Source: Pestalotiopsis fici W106-1 (lineage: Eukaryota; Ascomycota; Sordariomycetes; Amphisphaeriales; Sporocadaceae). Taken from it: a stretch of 64,000 nucleotides of DNA. Shown one piece after another: positions 12,316-24,059 of the stretch (the stretch's first letter is position 1; every line of letters starts with the position of its first letter). The notes beneath the pieces were generated by a model. That model did no database searches. It saw only the letters and a list, made by a program, of their open reading frames with translations, and was not told where the DNA came from. The stretch spans positions 729,606 to 793,605 of the forward strand of contig NW_006917096.1 in the NCBI RefSeq assembly GCF_000516985.1, in the 5' to 3' direction. The translations under genes were made by a program, and so were the position numbers.

Positions 12316-15025
12316 TTATTATAGCATTCTTACAGTCCCCCGACCTGCAGTCGCTTTTTACTGAACCATGGACTCTAACGATATGCTGCTAGAAGCGTTA
12401 CATGGTCACATCCTACTGGTGGCGATGCTAGGCTGTAGCATTAATTAAACCGGCCTATGGTCAGCTATCAATCATTCCCGGCCCCTGAATGCGGATGGAC
12501 AAGGCAGGTGAGCAAGGGTCAATCGGTCGCCATTTACCAGGATGAGGATGCTTACATACGGCTGTGCCTCGTCGCAGATGACATCCAAGATGGCACGCAC
12601 AATTGCTCTCAGCCCTACAAGTAATGGCGATCTGCAATGTCATTGGCTCAGGCGTTGTGCTGATTATATCTTAGGTTCTCTCCCGGCTCCAATTGTCGTG
12701 CTCACGCTGCATATAGGATTGTCACCCTGCCTCAAAATGTTGACCCTGTTATCCTCATCTCGTGGGCCTTCCCTTTTTTGGATATGCTAATCAAGATGAC
12801 TGATACCACCCACCTCACCTTGGCATTCACCGAGAATATTGTCCACTCAACGGCTTGAACGGTCCTCCACGAATTATTCACGATCTGTTACCCTATACAG
12901 GGGACAAAAGCTGGAAAGTGGGAGAGAAATTGTGATAATGCTACGTTATTTCGCCCACATAATATGTCAATATTATGTCGCAAGCACCTGCAAAAGTCGA
13001 CCGGCTCCTTCGCCCCCAAACGTACCCTGCGGGATCAGCCGCCCAATCGTAAAGTCATGTTGGCAAACCCATCTGGTAGACTATTATATATCCTGGTTTC
13101 AATGAGGATCCGGTACGGTGCCGAGAGCTCGTCTAATAGGCAGACAATTCGTATATTCTGCTGCCGGATCCTACAGTGCTACCCTGGTGATCCTTGGTGA
13201 ACGCAACTCCGGGAAGCCGGGAGTTGCAGAGCACACATCGACGGCCCATCCAACTCAATGGAAAGCCGCATATGGCGCAGTCGAAAAGCGAGTCTGCGGC
13301 AACCCTTTTCTTTTTCCTGCATAGACGCGATAGTCTTGCGGAAATCCCGAGCCAAGAATCATTCTTCCGTTGCCCCGGTCCTAATTAGATGCTTTCATGG
13401 AATTGCATGTCTTAGATCGTGCGTTTCTATCAACGACCATGAAAGATTCTGTGCATGAGGTATTTGGGGGGCGATGTTGGTGAGAGCTCCATCGAGGTAG
13501 ATACCGTTGTACACCAATTGAAAAGACCATGGACTCAGAAGCGAAGAGTCAAAATTAACCAAACGACTTTTGTCAGTAACCAGTCGAAGCTTTGTGGGAT
13601 CCGGGTTATCACGGTAGTTGGGGAAAAAAAGAAAAAAAGAGAAAACCCAGAGAGAGAAACAGAGAAAAAAAAAAAAAACGACCAGAGCCTTTCGACCACA
13701 ACAATTAAATGAAAAATTTCTATAGACCCCATGCATTGGCAATTTTCCAATCATATTACCTGCTTGCCTTTCGTTAATGCTCTGCAACAAAAGCTTTGCG
13801 GAACAAATCAATAAAATTCAAGTTGACTGTACACTAGAATGGCAGTGGTATCGCTGCTGCATTCTGCCAGTATTGCATCATGGTTGTTTTCAAATTGCGC
13901 AGATGCTACGTGCTAAAGAAACAAAAATGGTCATTGCAAGGCTGAACACGAGACATCAACGAGAACTTTTCCATTCCCCAACGCCACGCCTCACATTTCC
14001 AGTTGAACAGCGGCCAACAGTATCCATTTCTACAATGTCGCTGTTATGGAAGCGAAGAATAAATGGCAATGTTATTAGACAACCAGAGTCTTGTCGCTAC
14101 TGGCCACGACATTGGTCAATAGATACCCGTTTGTACACAACAAGCTCCATGTTGTCTTGATTTGACTCCTGAACACCGAGCTTTACTTACTTGCCCTCGC
14201 GCGAGGAGCCTGCTTAAACATTTAATTGTCTTCGTGATGATACCACGGACTCTTGACCGCAAACATCAGGAAACCAATGACAGCCCTGATGCATTCTAGA
14301 GAGCCAACCTACAGGCTGTTGAACAGAATTGGAATTCCGGCTGACAAGAGGCGGGGAGTTTCGACAATGAGAGTGTTTGGGAGAGTGACGGCTTCATTCT
14401 ATTGGAACTAGTCCTCCCTAACATGTATGCCCTGTGAAGACAGTCGCAAAAGAGAACAAGCTGTTCAGTTGGATGTTTCTTTGTGTTTGCACAACCAAAG
14501 TCTTTACGAGTAGCATGCATTGCTCCAAGAATATCTAACATGTTTGACATTCTGAAATATTGTTGTGAAGCTCATGTTGTGCAAGTGAACCAGGCCATGA
14601 TTAATGGTTAACCGCGATGAAGTTGACATGATAGCCTCGTTGGTGTATCTGTCCGATACTTCCAGTTTCGAAGCAAACAGATCTTTGTTGGTTGAATTGC
14701 AAGACGATCTCTTGTAGATGTACTTTCGTCACCTTTAGATTTGAGCAAACGCGCTGCTCAACACCAGATAAAAGCATGACGCGCTTTTCCATCCCACTTC
14801 ACGTCCACACAGCAACGAACGACGTTTGCTGCATTCAATCGTCAAGCCTAGCACTCTTTCAATCTGTTCCTGCAAACCACAAATCCTTTTGTCGACACCT
14901 TCCCTCTCCCTTTGCCCTCCAACTTGCCATCTTCGAGCAATTCAGAAGCTGCCTTTCCATCGACACAAACATCTTCAGGCAACAGCTGCACCATCAAGCA
15001 CACCAACCCCTCAACGGTGCTCACG
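12316..15025. other. Intergenic, no confident gene
   Basis: Unlinked short frames only. A Cys-rich frame on the minus strand near 12461-12643 could contain an exon of the membrane-protein gene below it but could not be joined. Poly-purine runs occur near 13620-13680. The last 250 bp is the promoter and leader of the gene at 15026. Confidence 0.5.
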
Positions 15026-15519
15026 ATGTCTTCACCCGGAAACGAGTCTGCTGTCGGCGACACAGCCGATACTCCTGCCGCCAGCACCAGCCGCGGACGC
15101 GACCGTCCGCTCAACCCGAGGCTGCGACCACAGCGATTACACCATAAGGTCAATAATGCCATGAAGGTCGTCGACAAGAAGCTGGACGACAAGAACGCCA
15201 CAGCCCTGAGCGACTGGCTCTCCGCTGAGGAGATGGTACAATTCCGCCGTACCGTCCGCGAGATTGTTCGCCGAGAGTAGTAAGTACGCCCTGTCCCATT
15301 CTCCTTGACCTTGCTAATGTGCAATCCATCAGCAATGCCACATTTGACAGCTGGCCCAAACGCGTGGTCCACAACTACGTCCCCGATGCACGAAAGGCTA
15401 TCATCGATGCCATCAACGAGAGCTGGGCCATGTTTGACGCCGCCAGGGTTGCAAAAGATGAGCAGTACGACGATTTCGTCGCGGCGGATCTCCTTTTTCC
15501 GAAGTTTTACACAGAGTAA
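15026..15519 (+). CDS. Conserved small protein of unknown function
   Basis: Two exons, 15026-15279 and 15333-15519, give 146 residues. The 53-bp intron has GTAAGT, a CTAAT branch and CAG; joining it makes a Tyr codon and continues the frame. The start at 15026 is chosen because the residues before it, in frame from 14912, are low complexity and untypical. The N-terminal third is rich in small residues and Arg (LNPRLRPQRLHHKVNNAMKV). The rest is predicted helical and charged, with WLSAEEMVQFRRTVREIV and a C-terminal block rich in Trp, Phe, Tyr and Asp. No signal peptide, membrane span or catalytic motif is visible. It looks like a real cytosolic protein but the family is not recognised. Confidence 0.75.
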
Positions 15520-15720
15520 AGATGACGGTCACAAGTCCTCGGCCGCACAAAGAATTTTGCAATACTTTCTGGAATACAATGGCGCGGGGAACATCAAAGG
15601 CGTCTTTTCTGAAGCTAGACAAAAGTAGATACGTAAAGTGGGTGGTAAAAGAAGCCCCCGTGGTGTCTAGCACGTGACAAGATGAAATAAATATTATTTA
15701 ATACGCCGTGAAATTATCCA

Positions 15721-16812
15721 TCAACCCTCCATGGGAATGCCGCGGGGATATCTGGCTCCTATAACTTCGAACTTGCTCAGAATAGAATCCAACTCTGCTA
15801 GATCCTCATCGGTAAGCTCAAGCACCTTGGCGTTCTCGTCCACTCTGTCAGCGGTGATTGCTCCTGGAATAGGGATGACTGACGTGCCAGCTCTCTTGGC
15901 ACATGCTCGCGTCCAGTTTATGGCCAATTGCGACGGCTTGCAGTCCTTCTTCTGCGCAATTGACTCGACCTGCTTCACCAGTTCAAGGTTGATGGGGAAC
16001 GCATCGGGCTGGAAGCGTGGGTAGTGGTGTATGTATCTGTCGACTGGCACGTCCTCTAGTGACTTGATCTGACCGGTGAGGATTCCATTGCCCAAGGGTG
16101 AGTACGCGACGATGGGAATACCATACTGGGCGCAAGCTGCCGCAACACCATTTTCCAAGATATCGGTGCTCCATCTGTAGGGTTATTAGTATATCTCACA
16201 ACGTAGACTCTTCGTATCTGCCTACAGGGAGAGTTCAACCTCGCAAGCCACAATTTTAGTAATCTTGGCCGCTTCATGGACAGTTGAGGCCTTAACTTCA
16301 GACAAGGAGATTCCACCAATCTTGCCCGTCTGGACATACTCCTTCTCGAGGACGCCAAAGGTCACCTCTAATGGCGTGTTGTGATCTCGTCGTGCACACT
16401 CAAATATGTCAATCTTCTTGCGGCCCTTCAACAGCGCCAGGCAGTTGTCTAGCGACTGGCGGATCCCCTCAGGGGACCCATCCGGGCCTTTGACAGGGCC
16501 ATATCCACCCTTGATAGAAAGAACCACCTTGCCGGCATCCTCGGGATACTTCTCAAAGTAGCGCTCGAGGAGGTGCAGGGAGTTGTACTCGGGCGTGCCG
16601 TAGAACTCGCCCCCGTTCCAGAAATTCATGCCATTCTTCAGCGCGGCCCGCATGGCCGCGAAAGCTTGCTCTTGCGAGCACGAGTTGGTACGCGACGTGA
16701 AGCCTGATCAGCGAGATTAGCTCCAGAGCAAAGAGGTTTGTGGTTCCGTGTAAAACTCACCCATTAGACCAAAGCCGATGGGTCCCACTTCTTTGCCGAC
16801 GAGCTGAGGCAT
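15721..16812 (-). CDS. Aldo/keto reductase, pyridoxal-reductase-like
   Basis: Three exons (16812-16761, 16703-16226, 16174-15721) join in phase to 327 residues. Introns of 57 and 51 bp have GTGAGT/CAG and GTAGGC/CAG ends. The N-terminus MPQLVGKEVGPIGFGLMG is the first strand of an AKR barrel. NGGEFYG holds the catalytic Tyr, SIKGG the Lys strand, ARRDHN the His region, and PIVAYSPLGNGILTG plus VIPIPGA are the NADPH-pocket signatures. The pattern fits fungal AKR8-type pyridoxal reductases (pyridoxal to pyridoxine, NADPH). The usual Asp before the Tyr is not in its common DTA context (it reads NFWNGGEFYG), as in related fungal members. Cytosolic, intact. The substrate is inferred from family resemblance only. 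Confidence 0.88.
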
Positions 16813-18054
16813 CGTGTCTTCTGGTGGGTGATGTGAATATTCTAGAGGGTATTTGGAGTAGGCTGAAGCTGCGCGGCAATCAACTTGACTATCTGTGTTC
16901 TCGCTTGGTTGTGTCTGTCTTTGTTATCAAGCGTTCTTCCCAACATGAAGGCATCACACGCCTTTATACCTGTTTCCTTACAAGGCTACTACTGGCCATA
17001 GTGTGTATAGCATTATCGAAGCTTGGCGGCGTCCACGGGTGGAGTAATCGTCTTAAGGCCGGCACTCCGCACACAGTGATTGGTGCACTTGATTACAACC
17101 CTGCTTATCCCAAATCGGGCTATTCACACCACTCGGCTTTCCTAAAATCCAACTTTGCAAACCCGATGGTATAAGCTTGGCTGACTGACCAATCACTCAG
17201 AATCAGTGGACATCAAAGTAGCTTTATTTACACTATGCAATCTGATTTACACCCTTTTTTAGCCGCATGAGCAACAGACATCAGCGTTAATTTAATGGAA
17301 GCTATACAATCGTACATTTGTACATGTCCCTCGTTCAAGGATAGCACTAACGTTATAATGCTCGTTCTGCTTATGAGGATCCGAAACTTCTTTTTGAGCC
17401 TTTATTTATCAACGCCTCACGTATTTGAATCAATTATTTTATGCATTGCCGCTTTGGACATTTTGTTCATGGCAGAAAAGCGTGAATGCCGAGAAGAAGA
17501 GGTATGTACCTAATCTCTCTAACCAGCGGACTTTACGGACATAGTGGGGGACGGAATGCTTGAAACCTGCGGCAGCGGTTTTAAGTATAATGGGAGCTTT
17601 CATATTCCGACGCTAGGCTGGGAAAAGCATCCGTATGATAGGAGCTCCCAAGTATCTCTTCGATAGCCAGTTCAAGCTTGGTTATGCCCCTATGTTGTTG
17701 TTGTTGTTGTTGTTGTCATTCACTTAAAACTGCCTGGTGCTCTTTGTACCAAGCTGTTGCATTGACGTAGTCAGTACCCACCGCAAATCACTTGTTCGTG
17801 TATGTTGGATAGTTCTTCAGCACCTCTTGTTTGTATATTATAGGAACAACTCAGATATATTCCAGAGGCTCCTGATGTCACAATTCCCCTCACACATTGA
17901 CTCAGATGAGAGTTTTTGAGAATTTAGGCTCATATCGATGAAATTACCAATATTTTGTTATTAGGCATGTTCTACACGAGGTGATGAGTTCTAGAAGTCA
18001 GATTGTGATCATAAATTTTCAGCTCTCGTAAAATATTATCTATATACCACCGTT
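16813..18054. other. Intergenic
   Basis: No credible ORF. It contains the promoter of the aldo/keto reductase and a short (GTT)n microsatellite at 17694-17716; the distal part is AT-rich. Confidence 0.6.
17694..17716. repeat. (GTT)n microsatellite
   Basis: About seven and a half perfect GTT units in an AT-rich intergenic region. Confidence 0.9.
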
Positions 18055-18706
18055 TCAATGATTCACTGCATTATACTCAAATGGAACACCAACACTTCTA
18101 TCAGCCGTGCCCCTTCTGTGGGCCCTCCTCTGGTACCTCTGCAATTGATCCTCCCAGTCGTCTCCAACATAATTCATGATGAATGAATCAGCATCTGTCA
18201 CGGCGACCGGGAAGGCATGCACAGCGAGACCGTCCTCAGCGGACTCAAACCGACGAACGAGGAGGAGGGTGTTCTCGTCGCGGCAGTGCTTGTCGACTGC
18301 ACAGAAGAACTCCTTCTGCCAAGCAATGTTTAGGTCGTGTGGCAAGTCACGGATCCATTTGGCGCATTCGTGAAGGTCTTTGCCTGTGAATGGTGAAGTG
18401 AATGGCTCAGGCACTACATCCGGTGTTGTACCGGAAATGATCGACTCGCGCATTTCGTCACTACCCTCGCGGATGGGAACATAACGCTTAACAGGGATTG
18501 TAGCATTGTTGGTTGCAGTAACCAGCGTGAAATTATTGCAGCCGCCACTGCCTGGAGCCGATGCAAGTTCGCTGAGAAGCGTCTTGAGGTACTGCGTAAT
18601 TGGATCAGTAATGGCCAAGTCTGGATGCGAAGCTATTCGAACGCACCTGGCTGTCGTTGTCCTTGGACAAGACGAAGAGTGGATATGGCGACAATGGCCC
18701 AGACAT
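18055..18706 (-). CDS. Hypothetical protein, 198 aa
   Basis: Two exons: 18706-18647, starting MSGPLSPYPLFVLSKDNDSQ, and 18591-18055. The 55-bp intron has GTGCGT, a TACTGAT branch and GCAG. Reading through without splicing would give a longer but oddly Cys/His-rich start, so the spliced start is preferred. The body contains the paired aromatic/acidic segments CAKWIRDLPHDLNIAWQKEF and AVDKHCRDENTLLLVRRFES and ends EYNAVNH. No signal peptide, membrane span or known catalytic motif is visible. It lies alone between AT-rich spacers, next to a region with dispersed-repeat remnants. Function unknown. Confidence 0.6.
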
Positions 18707-20102
18707 GTGTTGTTGAGGATTGAGTGAACCAGACTGACACAGTGTGTTGAAATGAGGTGGCTGGGGGCGAACCACACTGTGGCTGTATATAGCAGAAGCC
18801 TTCACCCGTCCTTCTAGTTTAGTATTGCTGGTCAATCTAACGAACATTGAACATACCTTTGACCAAGTATGCTGGATTGTTGATTGAAAATGGATGGCAT
18901 GGATGAAGTGAAAGCTTTAGGTTTTGAGTGAATTCCCAGTGTCTACTATGGGGGGAACCCCTGGTTCTGGACAATGGTTGTTGGAGCCAACAGGCTGACA
19001 ATCATTGTTGCATTTCAGCCGTCACCAGCTGGGAACTCTCGCTTATTAGACTCGTCTTTGCCAGCTGCGTTGGACTTAAAGGGGAAATATCCATCATTAA
19101 TGAGCCGCTGTATATGGTTGCTAAACTTGCCACGAGAATCGACATAATAAAAGAGTCTGTAGAATGGCTTCACCATCCAGATGGATTTCACTTCGTACAC
19201 CAGGTGACGGCAAATAGATCTATATTCAACGTGCAGTACAAAGGGAATACTTCCCTTCGTACGATGGTCTGTAGATAACGCCTTCCGGCGTTCGGATGTT
19301 AGCAGCCGTCAGCCACAGTGTGGCTGTGGTGGCTAGTCCTCCAGTCTCTACTACCTATCTAGATACCGTCTTCGTACGAGACCATATATCCCATTATTCT
19401 AACAGAGTCTGTATTATATAATATAATATAGCTTGATTAATGTAGGTGGGAGATCTTTATTGGCAGTGATACAACTATGAAAATATTTGCTAAGGCTGGC
19501 ACTATGCTAGCCATTGAGTGACTGCGTACTGAAACAAAAAGCTAATAAGCCGGATAGAATTTTTCAGGATAGCCAATGCTATATCTCGAATGTTGGCCGT
19601 GGTTACCTTTTTGATGGATGATACGCTTTGCCGCCTGCGTTAAACTCTCGACTTTTGATTGACAATATTCACTGGGATTTGATTTTCGACCGCCCATATC
19701 TCGAACCATTGGTGTTCGACACAACCAAACCTTTCAGAATGTAAACGAGTTTTCGACGAATATTATATATTGCCGCTTCGAAGTTTTATAGCATCTTACT
19801 CCTGGTTCTTCGTCGGGTATAATTGACCGTCGTTTTATTCATATGAAGCCAACATCGTTTGCCCTGTGGTCATACAGCAACGGTTTTATAAAATAAAAAA
19901 CTAACGAATGTATTGCAGAGATATTCTCTATAGGCTAAAAGCCAACTGCTTAGAGTGAACTTCTATGCTTTCCGTAAATGAATCCCAGTCCAACTATTGA
20001 TACAAAGGTCTCCGTGAAAGAATGTTCCAACATAATCAAGGCAATGCGCAACCCCACGCCTCCCTCCTCACGTTGACCAGAAAGAGGACGACATCTTGAC
20101 TT
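18707..20102. other. AT-rich spacer with a dispersed-repeat fragment
   Basis: No coding frame is supported. It includes a degraded repeat at 19016-19110, related to 54800-54905, and AT-rich sequence with runs such as ATATAATATAATATA near 19420-19432. The composition fits a decayed transposon neighbourhood. Confidence 0.55.
19016..19110 (+). repeat. Dispersed repeat, copy 1 (mate at 54800-54905)
   Basis: Shares CAGCTGGGAACTCT, GCTTAT and GCCAGCTGCGTTGGA in the same order with 54800-54905. The mate carries an extra AT-rich stretch of about 22 bp and several C-to-T differences. No coding content; element type unknown. Confidence 0.75.
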
Positions 20103-20722
20103 TTAACAGTAATGGTCTCCCTTCTAGATTTCACAATTCTCATTAGTTCCAGGTATCAACAAGAACAAGTGGCAATGAATAAGAGCTTACAAAGGTACGC
20201 CCAACCGAAAGATCGTTGCTTCGTTCGTAGCCAGCATTGTCCGTGTTGCACTGCTGGTCGAGCCAGCCATTGCTGCCCAAGGCTTTGCGGATTAGTTGTC
20301 CGGTAATCACACTTCCTGCACTGTTTGACTTGTAGTCGCACGCGAATAGAGTGACATCGTCCGAGTCGTACTAGAAGGAAGAAGACGAAGTTTCATACTT
20401 GTTAGCCACACATATCAATATCGCTCAGATCGCTCTCATCCCATTGCACCGGCCCCAAATCAGTGAGTAGTGTGGTACTTACGTGGAGGCTGTAGTGGAA
20501 CTTGCCGGCAGCGTCAACTTGTCCGTTGGCTCCCCTTTCGACCCAGGCGGCGAATTCTTCGACGGTCTTGACCAGGTCGTCGTGGTCGAGGTATCGTTCC
20601 TTACCACCGACTCCGCAAGTGGCCGGGCCCATGATGGGGTCCGCAGCTCGGCGCATGTTCATCGCAGAGGCAGAGGCCGAAGTGGTTAGGGCAATTGTTG
20701 CAAGAATCTGCTGAGGCAACAT
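20103..20722 (-). CDS. Small secreted protein, 146 aa
   Basis: Three exons (20722-20483, 20370-20191, 20123-20103) join in phase 0. The introns are GTAAGT/TAG (112 bp) and GTAAGC/TAG with a CTAAT branch (67 bp). The N-terminus MLPQQILATIALTTSASASA is a signal peptide with a likely cleavage after an Ala-x-Ala. The mature part holds four cysteines in the contexts PATCGVGG, LFACDYKS, DQQCNTD and the C-terminal HYC, enough for two disulfides, plus the block NAGYERSNDLSVGRTF. Without splicing, the first exon would run into unrelated residues and lose the last two thirds. It resembles fungal small secreted proteins of unknown role. A second secreted gene lies about 1 kb away, divergently. Confidence 0.75.
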
Positions 20723-21725
20723 CTTGACGATCTGGTTTATGTGTGTTTCTTTTTTGTTAAAACAAAGATATGCGAAGGGCTACAAATTTAGAAGATTTCG
20801 CTGGAGTTCGTTGAAGTCTTGAGTGTGTGGTGTTTTGGAGTAATGGGTTTTGAGAAAGACCATTTTGACCCGAGAATTACTTGCCTTAATATAGCAGTGT
20901 CTGGATTGTGCAAAGCTTCAAAGTGTCTTAAACGTGTTCTAACGTCATCGATTCTACCGTGTGTACCAATGACGAGCCATTACATCAAGCTTCCTTATTC
21001 CATGATCAACATCTTGCTCCATTAATCTTATTATGAAGGCATTCCAATAGCCGTAAGCATCCTCACGAACTTTAGTATGAGGCCTTGAGATCGTCAGTCT
21101 ACGTCTTATCCGATAGGAATTGAAGGCAATGCTGACGTAGAGTGCTTATGGCTGGATTCATCAGAAGGGGCGAAGTCGGGAACATACGAGAATGATATCC
21201 GTAGCTTACCGCATACGACACTCGGATAATCTTCCTTAGGATCAGAGGTATGGAGTATCTGCCAAACATGAGCTATGGATCTTGAAATTCGTCATTGGTG
21301 AATTCGAATGATTTACGTCACTGTCCCGGTTAGATTAATTTTATCTTGAATTTTGCTTGCCACGCTGACTTTCTAAAATTATGCCAAAGATCTTCATCGT
21401 TGTAGAGGCTGAGCGAGTTGATCAACACATGTGGACTCAGTAGGAGAGCATATGGGATTTCTCATCAATGACGTAGAATAGAATCTGATGATGAAAAGTG
21501 TGTGAAAATTGTCTTTGATGGGTTCCCGATCCAGCATAGCCGAGTCTCTCCGAATACCTTTACACATAAGATCGCTGCAGTCGCCGTGTAAAATTGTTAA
21601 CGGGACATTATAAAAGTACATAGATTGATGCTTTATTTCTCTGTTAACATAAAAGTGCATCAAACATAACACATATCCATACACCAGTAAATAAACTCAT
21701 CCATTTCAACCCAATTCACTCCAAT
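20723..21725. other. Shared upstream region of two divergent secreted-protein genes
   Basis: The minus-strand gene ending upstream at 20722 and the plus-strand gene starting at 21726 face away from each other, so this 1-kb interval probably contains both promoters. It is AT-rich; no ORF is credible. Confidence 0.5.
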
Positions 21726-22072
21726 ATGAGGCTTTCTGCATCAGTCGGACTTTTGGCTGTCGTAGCCATAGCGGGAGTCGCTGCGGTTAGTGCACTTTGT
21801 CTCTTGGAAACAGTTTTGCAAATCAAATCTGTTTATTTTTACGATGCTAACTTGATAATATGTAGCAAGACCTTCATTGCGGCGATACTACACATGCATT
21901 TACTTGCGGTCAGGCTCAGATCACTGGACAGGACTGCCTGGGTGATTGTAACTGCCAGAATGGAGGACAATGCGCAGGCTTTAGCGATATCAATGACAAC
22001 GACTGCCCTGCGGCCGACTTCAAGAACGTTTGCTTCAGAGCGGACAACGGCCCCGACTGCGAATGCCGTTAA
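21726..22072 (+). CDS. Cysteine-rich secreted peptide, effector-like
   Basis: Two exons, 21726-21785 and 21866-22072, give an 88-residue preprotein. The 80-bp intron runs from GTTAGT to GTAG with a TGCTAAC branch, phase 0. Exon 1 is exactly a signal peptide, MRLSASVGLLAVVAIAGVAA. The mature part of about 68 residues has ten cysteines, spaced as in DCLGDCNCQNGGQC and PDCECR at the C-terminus, enough for five disulfides. It is acidic with many Asp and Gly. No known toxin or hydrophobin spacing is recognised. The reading frame used differs from the longest unspliced frame, which has no such pattern. Size, signal and Cys density match plant- or microbe-directed effectors or antimicrobial peptides, but that is inference. 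Confidence 0.72.
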
Positions 22073-22399
22073 ATGTTTCTTAAAGGGGATGTGATGGACT
22101 GTCGTGATCCGCCCTTTTCGCCTTTCAAATCACTTATTCAGGTATTCCGTTGTAGCGATAGGAAATGATATAAGGTGACACCGAGGCACTTGCGAAACCT
22201 TATACGAAAACCTGGAAGCGGCGTGGAAGAAAGTTACGCAATTACCTCAAAAGTCTAATACAAAGATGCGCACCTAAAGTTTGCAGCGTCCCAGATATCG
22301 TCACTTCCTCTATATTTGGCCTGATTGGGATACGCGCAGATAGGTCGCTGCTTGTCCACTATGTAGTCAACCGTGTCGATGAAATTGCCGGTCCCACAC

Positions 22400-22540
22400 A
22401 GGCGTCATTCCTGAGCCCATCACTTCACAGCGTTCCTGGCTATTCAGATGCGGAGCACGATATAATTCTGGCCCTAATGCAGTGGGTTGAGAATGGGACG
22501 GCACCTGAATACATTATTGGCACGCATGTACCATGGTGCA
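22400..22540 (+). other. Inverted internal segment of the tannase relic
   Basis: The plus strand reads LHSVPGYSDAEHDIILAL followed by MQWVENGTAPEYIIG, a conserved near-C-terminal block of tannase/feruloyl esterases, while flanking parts of the same gene read on the minus strand. The limits are approximate: the minus-strand coding reading resumes at about 22395, and the distal edge lies near a perfect hairpin at 22528-22550. Confidence 0.72.
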
Positions 22541-22550
22541 TCCATGGTAC
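22528..22550. repeat. Perfect 9-bp inverted repeat at inversion edge
   Basis: GTACCATGG and CCATGGTAC are separated by TGCAT. It sits where the inverted tannase segment ends. Confidence 0.85.
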
Positions 22551-24059
22551 TAGGTGTGCTATAACAATGCCTAGACGTTGTGAACAAGAATAACAGACAA
22601 TCGGGACAAGGGGTGAGACCTACTCCATACCGGGTATAAGAAACAAACGATAGAACTCGCCAAGATCAATACCCTTTGGGGCAATAGTGGCAGCCACTTG
22701 ATCACGGAAGTAGATGCCGACTCAAGGTGGTACAATGGCATCAGAGTGGCCATGGTAATGCAATAGCTTTCCTCCTCGCTCATAAAATGGAGAGAGGTCC
22801 CAATCGCTAGCCTGATCTTGACCAGGGTCAACCTCTTCAGCCCATTGAATGAGGTCTAAAGTAAGGTTTTCGAATGTAAAGTTTGTGAGTCCCAGAATAT
22901 GCTGGGGGTACCAATATTGCGATCCAATATTGCTGATGCTACCGTTGCCGAAGATTCCGCTCTGGTTCCACATGGCTTCACTTCCGTACAACGAATGGGG
23001 ATATATAAAGGTATCGTTGTCCTCCTTCCAGTCGCTGTAGAACTTGTGCAAAGTATCAAGCTGGGGCCCCGTCAGGCACGAACTGGTATTGCTGCTACCA
23101 ATACACAGCAGTGAATGGTAGTCAAAGTTGCAACCAAGAGGATCGGAGATGAGCCCATCAACAAGTCCATCTTGGGGGTCGCACTGGCGTATAGCCTCTT
23201 GGCCAATCAGATCGAACAACTCAGTCGGAATGGTGTGATTAGAGCCAGAGGGGTATTGAAACGTAGTCTGCTTCAGGTTGAAGAACTGCTGGTGGGTAGT
23301 CCAATACGCAGGACAGGCCGAGATAATGCCGTCAAAATCCTCGGGGAACATTTGTGCCTCCTTGAAAGATTGTCGCCCACCAGTCGAGCAACCCGCCATG
23401 TAGCTATACGCTATACTCGTGTCATAGAACTGTTCTGTAAGCAACTTACCATACACAGTACCGAGGTGGTTTGCGCGCCAACCCCAATCATTCAATGACT
23501 CGGGATTCAGATACCAGAACCCATTCATATCAGATCCGGTATGACCGGTATCTGTGGCCACCGACGCGAATCTGTAGCGGAGGCCCACTGCCTATAAAAA
23601 TTATCAGCACATGGAACAATCATTGTAGTATCCTATCCAGTTACCATGTCAACCCAGTTGATATTGGTACCTTCCTGGGCGGCGAGACTGAGAATTTGTC
23701 ATCAGTTGGCCGCACGCATAATAGAAGAGGCCGGGCATGACCCACAAGAACCTTCCATTCCAGTCATCCGGAAGAAAAATGCCAAAACTGAAATGCGTTT
23801 GATACTCGGTAGTGACGTTGACTTGCACAGCGCAGGTGGCTGGTAGAGCAACGGGGTTGGAGGCAAACTGCAGCGTCGTAGCGTTTGGGTTTTGGAATGT
23901 CGAGTTGGCAGCATAGTGCTGTGCATACACGACCTGATCAATGGTACCATTCGAGTCCAAAATGCTCTGAAAGTTGTCAATGGTGCAATTGACGACGCCT
24001 GACAAGGCGCGTGTTCGTGCTCCGAAGAGCAGAAGAGACTTGACCAAGACTGCCTTCAT

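Larger units (their letters stand above)
22255..24059 (-). pseudogene. Tannase/feruloyl esterase, disrupted
   Basis: Tannase-family esterases are secreted serine hydrolases that cleave ester bonds in plant phenolics. Exons 24059-23746, 23687-23645 and from 23591 downward join in phase through 58- and 53-bp introns. Recognisable parts are a signal-peptide-like start, LPDDWNGRF, LRYRFASVATDTGHTGSD, the nucleophile motif AGCSTGGRQ with its serine, and HYHGHSDAIVPP. The frame then meets a TGA at 22724-22722, continues as FYRLFLIPGME and meets a TAG. The next expected block (SVPGYSDAEHD, WVENGTAP) is present only on the plus strand at about 22400-22540. The true C-terminus (RPICAYPNQAKYRG to NFRC) resumes on the minus strand and stops at 22255. 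The usual Gly-rich GNGG segment after the DWNGRF block is also missing. A full-length active enzyme is not encoded. Confidence 0.82.
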
